A model generated the notes under the pieces. That model was not told the origin of the DNA. It saw only the letters and a list, made by a program, of their open reading frames with translations, and ran no database searches. A stretch of 64,000 nucleotides of DNA from contig JAGYJG010000001.1 of the NCBI GenBank assembly GCA_018402155.1, forward strand, positions 2,190,501 to 2,254,500. The letters are read 5' to 3'. This document shows positions 1-8,767 of the stretch, one piece after another. The position numbers and the translations under genes are program-made. Source of the DNA: Bacteroidia bacterium. GTDB lineage: Bacteria > Bacteroidota > Bacteroidia > NS11-12g > UBA9320. The stretch's first letter is position 1, and each line of letters begins with the position of its first letter.

Positions 1-549
1 AAACATAATTACTTTGTTTTTTCTATCGGCCCACATCGGACTAAAGTCGTCTGCACCTTTATCGTTTGCTGGTTTGAATGATTCAACGGTGTAACGAGAT
101 TTTTCTTCTTTCCATTGCAATGCTTGCTCGCAACCTTTAATCATGGTTTCTATGCGCTCGTCTGCTGGTTGTAATTTTTGGTAGAGTTTAAAATTTTTTA
201 TAGCCTCTTCATACTGTCCAAGTTGTTTGTTGGTTTGGGCTATACGGTATAACACCTCGGGGTCTTGAGCGCCGTATTTTTGAGCTCGCTCATACATTTT
301 CAGCGCCTGTTTGGGCTGATGGTTATACTGATAGCTTTGACCACTCCGAAAAGCTGCTGTTTGACGCTCCTCTTTTGGCATGTCAGTCTTTCGTGCTAGC
401 AATTCATACATGTCTGCGGATTCTGCGTAGCGTTTATTGTTCATAGCTTCTCCTGCTTTTTTCATAGTGGGGCCGCCACAGCTTAAAAAAAAGAACACTA
501 TGAATAGACTTGCTATTGTCTTGAATCTATTTGTTGATTTCAAATTCAT
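1..549 (-). CDS. TPR/PD40 outer-membrane lipoprotein, PorE-like (partial, N-terminal part)
   Basis: This gene runs off the left edge; 183 codons are present without a stop. It starts at ATG 549 with a basic N-terminus and a hydrophobic stretch ending in the lipobox FFLSC (Cys24), so it should be a lipoprotein. Residues about 28-150 are helical and TPR-like (a YEEAIKNFKLYQKLQPADERI segment is split across one repeat). The last visible residues, DDFSPMWADRKNKVIMF, look like the first strand pair of a PD40/WD40-like beta-propeller blade. TPR followed by PD40 is the order in PorE-type T9SS and OmpA-family proteins of Bacteroidota, where an OmpA peptidoglycan-binding domain follows; that part is outside the window, so the assignment is inference. 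A TAAATTTG -7 element lies at 593-600. Confidence 0.7.
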   Translation of the reverse strand, partial: MNLKSTNRFKTIASLFIVFFFLSCGGPTMKKAGEAMNNKRYAESADMYELLARKTDMPKEERQTAAFRSGQSYQYNHQPKQALKMYERAQKYGAQDPEVLYRIAQTNKQLGQYEEAIKNFKLYQKLQPADERIETMIKGCEQALQWKEEKSRYTVESFKPANDKGADDFSPMWADRKNKVIMF

Positions 550-611
550 GTTTAAAAATGACGTCAAAAATCTAAAATAATAAGTCCAAAAACAAATTTA
601 TAATGATTTAT

Positions 612-643
612 AAAAAAAAACCACACGCTTCCGTGTGGTTTTT
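612..643 (-). terminator. Rho-independent terminator of glnN
   Basis: A 7-bp GC-containing stem (CCACACG/CGTGTGG, 621-627 and 632-638) with a four-base loop is extended by A/T pairs on both sides. Read on the minus strand it is followed by a run of nine T (plus-strand A 612-620). It sits 22 bases after the glnN stop. Confidence 0.85.
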
Positions 644-665
644 AGAATGTGTTGAGTAAAAAAGA

Positions 666-2825
666 TTACCTAATAAATAGCAATTCTCTATATTTTGGTA
701 ATTGCCACAGTTGGTCATCTACTATATGTTCTAGCTTGTCTACGTGGTAGCGTATATCTTCAAAAGACTCTTTGATATCATGGCAATACGAGAAAGCTTG
801 CTCCTCTGCAGTGTTCATAGAATTGGCTTTCTTACGTGCAGCTACCATAGCGTCTGTCTTCTTTTTAGCGGCGTCTATGTGCGTTGATAGTTCAGCAATT
901 AGCTCTGCTTGAGCGGTGCCTGATTTAAGTCCAGCTTCTTGTATTGATTTTACATTATTGGCCAATCGTGTTAGATAGTCTATAGCAGGAGGCAAGATAT
1001 GTGAGTAAACAAGTTCTCCGAGTACACGTCCTTCTATTTGTATTTTTTTAATGTAGTCTTCTAGCATAATTTCGTAGCGTGCGTGAAGCTCTTCTTTCGT
1101 AAATATACCGTTATCAACGAATGTTTCTTTTGCCTGTTTACTGATGTAAGCTTTCAGTGCTTCCGGCGTGTTTTTTACATTGCTTAGTCCGCGTTTTTTA
1201 GCTTCTTTTGCCCATTCGTCGCTATAATTATTTCCTTCAAAAAGTATGTTTTGAGAAGAAACGAGTACTTTTTTCAATTCGGCTACAATCACCTTTTTTT
1301 GGTCTCCTCCATCTGCTATGCCCTGGTCTACTTGTTTTTTAAAGGCTATCAATTGGTTAGCTACGGCAGAGTTGAGCGCTGTCATAGGCTGAGCGGAGTT
1401 GGTAGAAGAACCTACCGCTCTTAGCTCAAATTTATTTCCTGTAAACGCAAATGGAGACGTTCTATTTCTATCGGTGTTGTCTCGCATTATTTCTGGTATC
1501 TTGTCTATATTTATTGATTTTCTATCATTGTCACTGGCGGTTTCATCTTCTAAAAATGCGTTTAGTACTTCCGTAAGTTGTGACCCAATAAAGGCAGAGA
1601 TGATAGCCGGTGGCGCTTCGTTTGCACCAAGTCTGTGATCGTTAGATGCGGATGCGATACTCGCTCGTATAATGTCTGCATTGTCGTGTAATGCTTTTAT
1701 AGTGTTTATAAAAATGGTAAGAAATAGCAAATTAGAATTTGGATCAGTGCCGGGAGAGAGCAAGTTTACACCTGTGTTGGTAATGAGGGACCAGTTATTA
1801 TGCTTTCCAGACCCATTGATACCTGCAAAAGGTTTTTCGTGAAAAAGCACTCTAAAATGGTGCTTGTGGGCTAGGTCGTCCATCAGATCCATCAGTAGTT
1901 GATTGTGGTCTATAGCAAGATTTACCTCTTCAAACATAGGTGCACATTCGTATTGTCCGGGCGCAACCTCATTGTGTCTTGTTTTTAGGGGAATACCTAG
2001 TTTTGCAGCCTCTATTTCTACCTCGTACATGTAGTTGAATACGCGGTCTGGTATTGAGCCAAAATAGTGGTCATCCATTTGTTGACCTTTAGCTGGTGCG
2101 TGACCAACGAGAGTTCTGCCACACATTACCAAATCTGGACGCGCATTGAATAGAGCTTCGTCTACTAAAAAGTATTCTTGCTCTATACCTAAAGATGCAC
2201 TACATGCGGTTACCTTTTTTAGAAAAAACTTACAAATATCTGTGGTGGCTTTATTTACTAAATTAATAGATTTTAATAATGGAGCCTTGTAGTCAAGCGC
2301 TTCACCATTGTAAGATACAAATATAGTAGGGATGCAAAGTGTTTTTCCGGTAGTATTCTCGTGAATGAATGCTGGTGAAGAAGGATCCCAAGCTGTGTAT
2401 CCGCGTGCCTCAAATGTGTTGCGTAGTCCGCCATTGGGCAAACTAGATGCGTCGGGTTCTTGTTGTACTAGTGCTCCTGCAGAAAATTTTTCTACTGCTT
2501 TTCCGTCTTTGGGTTCCCAAAAAGAGTCATGTTTTTCGGCCGTAGAGCCAGTCAACGGCTGAAACCAGTGTGTATAATGGGTTGCACCTTTGCTGAGTGC
2601 CCATCTTTTCATTCCAGCGGCTACGTGCTCTGCCATTTTTCGGTTGATGGTTTTACCATGGTTTATAGAGTTACTTACTGACTCATAGGCTTCTTTGCTC
2701 AAAAAATCTCGCATTGCAAAATCGTCAAATACATTTGCTTTGTAAAGCTCAGTGAATGATACGTGGTGTTTGGTAGTAAGTTTGGTCTTTCTGTTGGTAG
2801 CGGTTTTAATGGCGTCTGATCTCAT
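666..2825 (-). CDS. glnN: Glutamine synthetase type III
   Basis: The 719-aa product makes glutamine from glutamate, ammonia and ATP in the cytoplasm. Length and motifs fit the GSIII family, which is about 700-730 aa against about 470 for GSI: the glutamate/metal motif GIEQEYFLVD near residue 215, the ATP/glutamate loop NGSGKHNNWSL near 335, NEAPPAIISAFIGSQL near 400, and RTSPFAFTGNKFELRAVGSS near 460. The C-terminal third is helical, as in other GSIII enzymes, and ends in a helix-rich domain with many Lys and Glu. The start is ATG 2825, 20 bases downstream of a TATTTTTG -7 element. It appears monocistronic, with its own promoter and terminator. GSIII is the usual nitrogen-assimilating synthetase in Bacteroidota. 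Confidence 0.95.
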   Translation of the reverse strand: MRSDAIKTATNRKTKLTTKHHVSFTELYKANVFDDFAMRDFLSKEAYESVSNSINHGKTINRKMAEHVAAGMKRWALSKGATHYTHWFQPLTGSTAEKHDSFWEPKDGKAVEKFSAGALVQQEPDASSLPNGGLRNTFEARGYTAWDPSSPAFIHENTTGKTLCIPTIFVSYNGEALDYKAPLLKSINLVNKATTDICKFFLKKVTACSASLGIEQEYFLVDEALFNARPDLVMCGRTLVGHAPAKGQQMDDHYFGSIPDRVFNYMYEVEIEAAKLGIPLKTRHNEVAPGQYECAPMFEEVNLAIDHNQLLMDLMDDLAHKHHFRVLFHEKPFAGINGSGKHNNWSLITNTGVNLLSPGTDPNSNLLFLTIFINTIKALHDNADIIRASIASASNDHRLGANEAPPAIISAFIGSQLTEVLNAFLEDETASDNDRKSINIDKIPEIMRDNTDRNRTSPFAFTGNKFELRAVGSSTNSAQPMTALNSAVANQLIAFKKQVDQGIADGGDQKKVIVAELKKVLVSSQNILFEGNNYSDEWAKEAKKRGLSNVKNTPEALKAYISKQAKETFVDNGIFTKEELHARYEIMLEDYIKKIQIEGRVLGELVYSHILPPAIDYLTRLANNVKSIQEAGLKSGTAQAELIAELSTHIDAAKKKTDAMVAARKKANSMNTAEEQAFSYCHDIKESFEDIRYHVDKLEHIVDDQLWQLPKYRELLFIR

Positions 2826-2845
2826 ATCTTATTACATTTTAGGCA

Positions 2846-2880
2846 CAAAAATATATTTTTGCTCAATATAATCTACAAAA
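2846..2880 (-). promoter_or_regulatory. glnN promoter (Bacteroidota type)
   Basis: On the minus strand a TTTTG -33 element (2876-2880) is followed after 22 bases by TATTTTTG (2846-2853), matching the TTG / TAnnTTTG pattern of the Bacteroidota primary sigma factor. The predicted start of transcription is about 15 bases before the glnN ATG. Confidence 0.55.
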
Positions 2881-3122
2881 CAATGCCATTTTGGTATTAT
2901 TTTTTTAAAAAACAAAGATTTTGACCCAAAACAAGGCTCTTTTATGTAAAAACATAGAATTTTTAAAAAAGAAAGTTTTATGAAATAATCGCTGTTTCAT
3001 GCTTAATAAGTTTGGATGCTGTCTATTATACACAGACAAACTCATTATAATTTTTACACATCTGTAGCCTTATACAAAGTATGTTTTAACTGCTGTATAT
3101 AGACACGCTTAATCAGAAATGA

Positions 3123-4190
3123 TTACAGCCCTCCTTCTTTTAGTTTTTCGGCATTTTCTGCCATTTTTAAGGCGTCTATTATTTCTTGTATATCACCGTT
3201 CATCACCCCATTTAGATTGTATAATGTCAGATTTATTCGGTGGTCTGTTACTCTACCTTGCGGATAATTGTAGGTGCGTATTTTTGCAGATCTATCTCCT
3301 GTGCTTACCATTGTTTTTCGTTTGGCTGCTATATCCCCATTGCGTTTTACAAGTTCTATATCATATAGTTTGGAACGTATCATATCCATGGCGAGTTCTC
3401 TATTGGCTAACTGCGAGCGTGCTTGTTGGCATACTACTACTATACCACTAGGCTTATGAGTGAGCTGTACCTTAGTTTCTACCTTATTTACATTTTGGCC
3501 ACCTGCACCGCCAGAGCGGGAGGTTTGCATATCTATGTCGGCTGGATTTATTACCAGATCTATCTCTTCTACTTCAGGTAGCACAGCTACTGTTGCAGCA
3601 GAGGTGTGCACTCTACCTTGAGTTTCGGTCTCGGGCACACGCTGTACACGATGTACACCTGCTTCAAACTTGAGTGTCCCAAATATTTCTGCGCCTTCTA
3701 CCTTTACCACTATCTCCTTAAAACCGCCAGCTGTCCCTTCTGTTATATCCATTATTTCGTGTTTCCAACCTTGTATATCAAAAAATTTGGTATACATACG
3801 ATACAGGTCTCCTGCAAAAATACTGGCCTCGTCCCCTCCTGCTCCTGCACGTATTTCTACCATAGCGTTTTTATCATCTTCAGGATCTTTGGGTATCAGA
3901 AGCATTTTTATTTCGTCTTCTAGTGGCCCTTTTCGATCGATTAGCTGCTCATATTCTTCTTTAGCCATTTCCTTCATCTCAGGGTCGTTGCTTTCTGCCA
4001 TTTCTTTTGCTTCAGCAAGATTGCTTAGTAAATTTTTTAACTCAAAGTAGTGTTCTACGATTTGCTTCAAATCGCTATATTCCTTATTTAGTTTTGTAAA
4101 TTGCTTCATGTCTGAAGCTATTTCTGGGCTACTAAGCAATATTTCTACCTCTTTAAAACGTGCGTGTATTCCCTCTAATGTTTCGAGCAT
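3123..4190 (-). CDS. prfA: Peptide chain release factor 1 (RF1)
   Basis: This 355-aa protein recognises UAA and UAG in the ribosomal A site and triggers peptide release. The GGQ motif is at 230-232 within [16 protein letters not shown], and the tripeptide at the RF1 PxT codon-recognition position is Pro-Glu-Thr (186-188), not the SPF of RF2. The [13 protein letters not shown] segment near the C-terminus is also typical of RF1. The length is normal. A TACATTTG -7 element lies at 4201-4208, so ATG 4190 is only 10 bases after it and the leader must be very short. The neighbouring gene upstream ends 108 bases away. Confidence 0.96.
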   Translation of the reverse strand: MLETLEGIHARFKEVEILLSSPEIASDMKQFTKLNKEYSDLKQIVEHYFELKNLLSNLAEAKEMAESNDPEMKEMAKEEYEQLIDRKGPLEDEIKMLLIPKDPEDDKNAMVEIRAGAGGDEASIFAGDLYRMYTKFFDIQGWKHEIMDITEGTAGGFKEIVVKVEGAEIFGTLKFEAGVHRVQRVPETETQGRVHTSAATVAVLPEVEEIDLVINPADIDMQTSRSGGAGGQNVNKVETKVQLTHKPSGIVVVCQQARSQLANRELAMDMIRSKLYDIELVKRNGDIAAKRKTMVSTGDRSAKIRTYNYPQGRVTDHRINLTLYNLNGVMNGDIQEIIDALKMAENAEKLKEGGL

Positions 4191-4200
4191 AATAAGGGTG

Positions 4201-4208
4201 CAAATGTA
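4201..4208 (-). promoter_or_regulatory. -7 element of prfA
   Basis: TACATTTG on the minus strand is an exact match to TAnnTTTG. It lies 10 bases upstream of the prfA ATG. Confidence 0.5.
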
Positions 4209-4298
4209 GTTTTTTAACTAAGAATATTAGACCGTTTAAGCTTTGGCCAAAAGTATAAAGCTAACTGGCTGCTGGTTTTATGCCCTATACCCTTGAAA

Positions 4299-5096
4299 CT
4301 AATTAGTAATAGAATAGCGAATGAGTAGAGATCCTAGACTGCTATACAGGTAGTTCTGATGAGACACTATAGAGCCGTTCTTTGATGTAACTATATTCAA
4401 TGCCACAGGATTTCTGAGTAGCCTATCATAGGTAAGCAGCTGTTTGTCTTGCTTTAATATAAAACGTGTGCCCAGGCTTAGCGCATCTGTTATGTTTGGG
4501 TAGTAGTACGTAGTGGCAAACGTTGCGTACATATCAAACTGATGTATCCCATTGCTAGTGTCTACGATATAGACGTCATTGTTTTCTTCCCACATTTTGG
4601 TAGGGTAAAAAGTATTGCCAAATATATTATTCAAAAAAGGTGATTCTGCTAATATTTCACCGTTTTTATTTATTTTGAGGAGCTTATATTGAGATAGGTC
4701 TACTAGCCAAATTTGATTGTCAAACGAGCGAGCTACGCACGCCACATTATTAAAATAGTGATCATTTAATCGTATCTCACCGCGTACATTTAGCATATTA
4801 TCATAAAAAACTAGGATGTTTTGGTCTTGATGAAAGACATACAACTCGAAAGCATTGCTGCAGTCTATACTTGTGATGTTTCCGTAAGCTTTTATGTTCA
4901 CATTAGTTATTCTTTTCCCGGTTGCATCGTATTTATAGAGCGTCAGTGAGTTGTCAGCTATGTAGTAGTTTCCTTTAGCATCTATTGCAAAAGCACTGAT
5001 CTCCTGCAAACTTGCCAGCTGCAATGTGTCTTGAGCTTGGCAAAAGTTTAGAGTAAAAACACTAATCGCGATAAGTATGCAGCGTAACATTCCCAT
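4299..5096 (-). CDS. Secreted hypothetical protein, beta-propeller-like
   Basis: I do not recognise this 265-aa protein as a named family. It begins with a signal peptide (LRCILIAISVFTLNFCQAQ, cleavage after QA predicted), so it should be periplasmic or exported. The mature part has repeated short strands with spaced aromatic and Asp/Asn residues (ISAFAIDAKGNYYIADNS, QIWLVDLSQYKLLKINKNG, DVYIVDTSNGIHQFD), which suggests NHL- or Kelch-like propeller blades. The gene overlaps the 3' end of lpxH by 35 bp if it starts at ATG 5096; ATG 5090, two codons in, is also possible. The overlap implies co-transcription and translational coupling with lpxH. Function unknown. Confidence 0.65.
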   Translation of the reverse strand: MGMLRCILIAISVFTLNFCQAQDTLQLASLQEISAFAIDAKGNYYIADNSLTLYKYDATGKRITNVNIKAYGNITSIDCSNAFELYVFHQDQNILVFYDNMLNVRGEIRLNDHYFNNVACVARSFDNQIWLVDLSQYKLLKINKNGEILAESPFLNNIFGNTFYPTKMWEENNDVYIVDTSNGIHQFDMYATFATTYYYPNITDALSLGTRFILKQDKQLLTYDRLLRNPVALNIVTSKNGSIVSHQNYLYSSLGSLLIRYSITN

Positions 5097-5805
5097 TTTC
5101 TAATTTAGCATAGGTATATTTATTGACCCAATCTCCTAGATTTATTAAACGTGCATTTTTTCTGATTGGTACATCCATAGGCTTATGCCTGTGTCCAAAA
5201 ATATAAAAATCCACCTCATTTTTTTGGCAGTGTTGCATAGCAAACTGATACTGATACTCCTGTTCTAGTGCCAAAGGTTTTTCGTCTTTCTGGCTATTTT
5301 TTTTTCGGCTGGTTTTGCTTAGATAGTGTGCTAGACGTATTCCAAAATTGGGGTGCAATCGGTGAAATAACCATGTAGCCCATGTACTTCTAAATACTTT
5401 TCTTACAAACTTATAAATCACTTCTCCTTTCCAAAGAGCATCTCCATGGTGTATAAAAAACTTTTTGTCGTGCAGTGTACCTTTCCATTGTTCATCCACT
5501 ACCTCCATGCCTATTTCATTAGCGAGGTAGTCAAAAGTCCACATATCGTGGTTTCCTTTGAAAAAATAGATTTTAATTCCATGATCACTCATTTCAGCCA
5601 GTTTGCCGAGTAAACGGATATAGTTCTTTGGCACTACTGTTTTGTACTCGTACCAAAAATCAAATACATCACCAAGGAGAAATAGCTGCTCGCAGTTGGG
5701 TGTAATTTCATCAAGCCAGCGCACTATTTTTTTTTCACGAAGAAGCGATGCTTCGTAGCTGGGTGTACCCAAATGAAAATCAGATGCGAAATAAATTATA
5801 CCCAT
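5062..5805 (-). CDS. lpxH: UDP-2,3-diacylglucosamine diphosphatase-like metallophosphoesterase
   Basis: A 247-aa calcineurin-like phosphoesterase that in lipid A synthesis hydrolyses UDP-2,3-diacylglucosamine to lipid X and UMP at the inner membrane. Metal-binding motifs are in order: DFHLG near residue 8, GDVFDFW near 44, GNHDMW near 78, HHGDALW near 114 and FGHRHKP near 204. The start is ATG 5805; an upstream TTG in frame lies inside the -7 element and is unlikely. The promoter TACATTTG at 5815-5822, with TTG 20 bases further up, leaves a leader of only a few bases. The secreted protein gene downstream overlaps it by 35 bp. Confidence 0.88.
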   Translation of the reverse strand: MGIIYFASDFHLGTPSYEASLLREKKIVRWLDEITPNCEQLFLLGDVFDFWYEYKTVVPKNYIRLLGKLAEMSDHGIKIYFFKGNHDMWTFDYLANEIGMEVVDEQWKGTLHDKKFFIHHGDALWKGEVIYKFVRKVFRSTWATWLFHRLHPNFGIRLAHYLSKTSRKKNSQKDEKPLALEQEYQYQFAMQHCQKNEVDFYIFGHRHKPMDVPIRKNARLINLGDWVNKYTYAKLENGNVTLHTYRD

Positions 5806-5814
5806 GCGAAAGCG

Positions 5815-5845
5815 CAAATGTAATGCAATGACTATACCTTAGCAA
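5815..5845 (-). promoter_or_regulatory. lpxH promoter
   Basis: On the minus strand TTG (5843-5845) and TACATTTG (5815-5822) are 20 bases apart. The -7 element ends 9 bases before the ATG, so the transcript should be almost leaderless. Confidence 0.55.
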
Positions 5846-5959
5846 TTGCTTTTGTGTGTCGCTCCATTGCCTAGTCACAAATTTTCGGAAAAAAGGTGCT
5901 AATCATAGCTAAGAAAAAAAACGAAACTTGATTAGTGAGGTATACTAACTTGGTCTTTG

Positions 5960-8350
5960 TTATTTTCCAAACGAAGGAAAATCAGCAGGATTGTATTCAT
6001 TCATCATGCTGTAGATTAGGTCAAACAATTGTTCGGCATTACTTTTAGAAAAGTAGTCGCCATCTGTACTGTAAGCAGGTCTGTGATCCATAGAGGTGAG
6101 AGTACGCGGTGCACTGTCAAGATAGTTATACCCCTTTTGTTCCTCTAGCACTTTTTGCATCATAAAGGCGGTAGCGCCGCCACTCACGTCTTCGTCTAAG
6201 AAAACTACTTTATTGGTTTTCATCAGCGATTCTACGATGGTGTGATTGACATCAAAAGGCAACAAAGACTGAATATCAATTAACTCTACAGAAATACCTT
6301 TTTCTTGTAAAAGTACGCAACCTTCTTGAGCTATTCTAACGCAGCTTCCGTAGGTTACTACGGTTATATCTTCACCATATTGCAGAATTTCTGGAACACC
6401 CAAAGGCACAGTAAATTCTGTTAGATTGGCGGGTAGTTTTTCTTTTAGGCGGTATCCGTTCAAGCACTCTATTACAAGTGCTGGTTCGTCAGACAACATC
6501 AGGGTATTATAAAATCCTGCAGCACGAGTCATGTCTCTTGGCACCAACACGTGCATGCCACGCACAGCGTTTAGTATCATCCCCATAGGTGATCCACTGT
6601 GCCATATACCCTCTAGTCTATGGCCTCTTGTTCTGATAATAAGTGGATACTTTTGGCCTCCTTTTGTGCGGTACTGCACAGTTGCAATATCGTCACTCAT
6701 CATTTGTATGCCATAGAGCAAATAGTCCAAGTACTGTATTTCGGCAATGGGTCTTAGCCCTCTTAGGGCAGCACCTATGGCCTGTCCTATTATGGTATTT
6801 TCCCGTATACCCATATCCATCACTCGGTGGTCTCCATGTTTTTCTTGCAATCCGGCAAATCCTTGGTTTACGTCGCCTATTTTACCTACGTCTTCGCCAA
6901 AGGCTATTACCTCGGGGTGGACACTTAATAAGTGGTCAAATGTTTTGTTGAGTATTTCAAATCCGTTTAATTCTTCTGCATCCTCCGCATATTGTGGTTT
7001 TACCTCTGCAATGTTGCTTGCTCGCAGTGGCGATTCACTGTGTAGGTGGCTGCTGTAGGTATTTTGATACTTAACCAAATAAGCGCTATAAAACGCCCTC
7101 AGTTCATCTGCTGCTGTATTTCCTATGTTGAATCGCAGAACAGAGTGTATTTTTTTTAATATATCTTTTCGTCCGGGATCTATTATAGATTTTAAGCTGC
7201 TTGCAGCTTGTTCATCTATGATGTCTAATAAGGCAACAGCCTCTGCCAGTTCTGTTTTTATTTCAGTACTAAAAGCAGTCCAAGCCGACCGTTTAGCTTC
7301 TTTTACTTCTATGATTGCCTGTTTTTCTAGTGCGTCTAGTTCATCAGCAGTGGATAGATTATTTTCTAGCAACCAGCTGCGCATTTTAGTCACACAATCG
7401 TGTTCTATTTCCCATGCTAGTCGTTTGGGTGATTTATATCGCTCGTGAGATCCCGAAGTAGAATGACCCTGTGGTTGTGTTAGCTCTTTTACATGTATTA
7501 CAACGGGCGTATGCTTAGTTCTACAGTCTTCTGAGGCCTTTTTGTATGCATTAATAAGTGAGGGATAGTCCCATCCATTTACGGTGATTAGTTCTATGCC
7601 TGTACCAAATTTATCTGTTTTAAAGCCTGACAAGATAGCGGTTAAATTTTGTTTGGTGGTTTGATGTTCTGCGTGTACAGATATTCCGTATTCGTCATCC
7701 CAAATACTTACTAAAAGCGGTACTTGCATTACACCGGCTGCGTTTATGCTCTCCCAAAAATGTCCTTCAGATGTGCTAGCGTTTCCTATGGTAGCCCACG
7801 ATATTTCGTTGCCTTGATTAGAAAAGTTAGTGTTTTTATGCAAATCAGGATTACTTTTATACACTTTGGAGGCAAAAGCTAAGCCAAGAGCCCGTGGCAT
7901 TTGGGCAGCTGTCGGAGAAATGTCTGACGAAATATTGATACGATCTGTTTGGGGCAACCAGTTTCCTGCATTGTCGAGCATACGTGTACTAAAATGTCCG
8001 TTCATACTTCTACCGGCACTGCTAGGTTCATGCTCTACACTTGGATGAGCGTATAGCTGAGCAAAGAACTTTTGGACATCGCTAAGACCTAGAGCAAAAA
8101 GTAGTGTTTGGTCTCTGTAATAACCCGCCCTGAAATCACCATTTTTCATAAAGCGAGCCATAGCCACTTGAGCTACTTCTTTTCCATCTCCAAAAATCCC
8201 AAACTTGGCTTTACCGGTTAAAACCTCTTTACGGCCAAGTAGCGAAGTTTGTCTGCTTTTGTATGCCGTGATGTAGTCACTTTTTACTTGCTCTATAAAT
8301 TCTTCTTTAGAAATTGCTGCTACCGTTTGATGTTTCTCGTTTGTTGCCAT
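5960..8350 (-). CDS. 2-oxoacid dehydrogenase E1, fused alpha and beta subunits (thiamine diphosphate enzyme)
   Basis: This 796-aa protein joins an E1 alpha half (about 20-400) to an E1 beta half (about 465-790; AFGEDVGKIGDVNQG, MGIRENTIIGQAIGAALRG, LDYLLYGIQ). E1 decarboxylates a 2-oxoacid and acetylates or acylates the lipoyl domain of E2; the substrate is probably a branched-chain 2-oxoacid, as for similar Bacteroidota fusions, but the sequence does not prove this. In the alpha half the thiamine diphosphate/metal motif, usually GDG or GEG followed after about 27 residues by NN, reads GNA (189-191) and WDD (217-219). ATG 8350 follows a TATCTTTG -7 element by 13 bases. No E2 or E3 gene lies next to it. 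Confidence 0.85.
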   Translation of the reverse strand: MATNEKHQTVAAISKEEFIEQVKSDYITAYKSRQTSLLGRKEVLTGKAKFGIFGDGKEVAQVAMARFMKNGDFRAGYYRDQTLLFALGLSDVQKFFAQLYAHPSVEHEPSSAGRSMNGHFSTRMLDNAGNWLPQTDRINISSDISPTAAQMPRALGLAFASKVYKSNPDLHKNTNFSNQGNEISWATIGNASTSEGHFWESINAAGVMQVPLLVSIWDDEYGISVHAEHQTTKQNLTAILSGFKTDKFGTGIELITVNGWDYPSLINAYKKASEDCRTKHTPVVIHVKELTQPQGHSTSGSHERYKSPKRLAWEIEHDCVTKMRSWLLENNLSTADELDALEKQAIIEVKEAKRSAWTAFSTEIKTELAEAVALLDIIDEQAASSLKSIIDPGRKDILKKIHSVLRFNIGNTAADELRAFYSAYLVKYQNTYSSHLHSESPLRASNIAEVKPQYAEDAEELNGFEILNKTFDHLLSVHPEVIAFGEDVGKIGDVNQGFAGLQEKHGDHRVMDMGIRENTIIGQAIGAALRGLRPIAEIQYLDYLLYGIQMMSDDIATVQYRTKGGQKYPLIIRTRGHRLEGIWHSGSPMGMILNAVRGMHVLVPRDMTRAAGFYNTLMLSDEPALVIECLNGYRLKEKLPANLTEFTVPLGVPEILQYGEDITVVTYGSCVRIAQEGCVLLQEKGISVELIDIQSLLPFDVNHTIVESLMKTNKVVFLDEDVSGGATAFMMQKVLEEQKGYNYLDSAPRTLTSMDHRPAYSTDGDYFSKSNAEQLFDLIYSMMNEYNPADFPSFGK

Positions 8351-8767
8351 ACCTTGAGTGGTGCAAAGATAGAGTTATTCTTTTACTCTATTCAGAGGGT
8401 TTTAAAAAACGAAAATTAGCAGGAGTAAAATAAATAGCACAATGATACACGCTTGAGTTGTGTTTAAGTTTTCACCCTTATAAAGTTTGACACCTTCGTA
8501 ATCCTTTGTAAGGGTTTCGTAAATGAACTTTAAAAAGGTAGATATATTCCACCTTAAATGAAGGGATACCGATACTAGGACATATTTGCTCTTCTATTGT
8601 TTTAACTGTAATCAGTAACAACAATATTGTACGAGACTATTTTTTTGGATCTGTGCCATTAGAGGCTGCGACTCTTTTTCTAAGAGGGTAAGTGTAACCT
8701 ATGTAATAGACAATAGAAAATATTATGTGCATACCAAACGTTCTCTGCGCGTAATTTTGCACAGTAA
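8351..8767. other. Intergenic region between divergent genes
   Basis: This 417-bp stretch separates the E1 gene from the flippase gene. It holds a -7 element for each: TATCTTTG on the minus strand (8364-8371) and TAATTTTG on the plus strand (8752-8759). The middle is AT-rich with a direct repeat TTCGTAA near 8495 and 8516. I see no convincing gene. Confidence 0.5.
8752..8759 (+). promoter_or_regulatory. -7 element of the flippase operon
   Basis: TAATTTTG matches TAnnTTTG and ends 8 bases before the ATG. No clear -33 element was seen at the expected distance. Confidence 0.45.
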
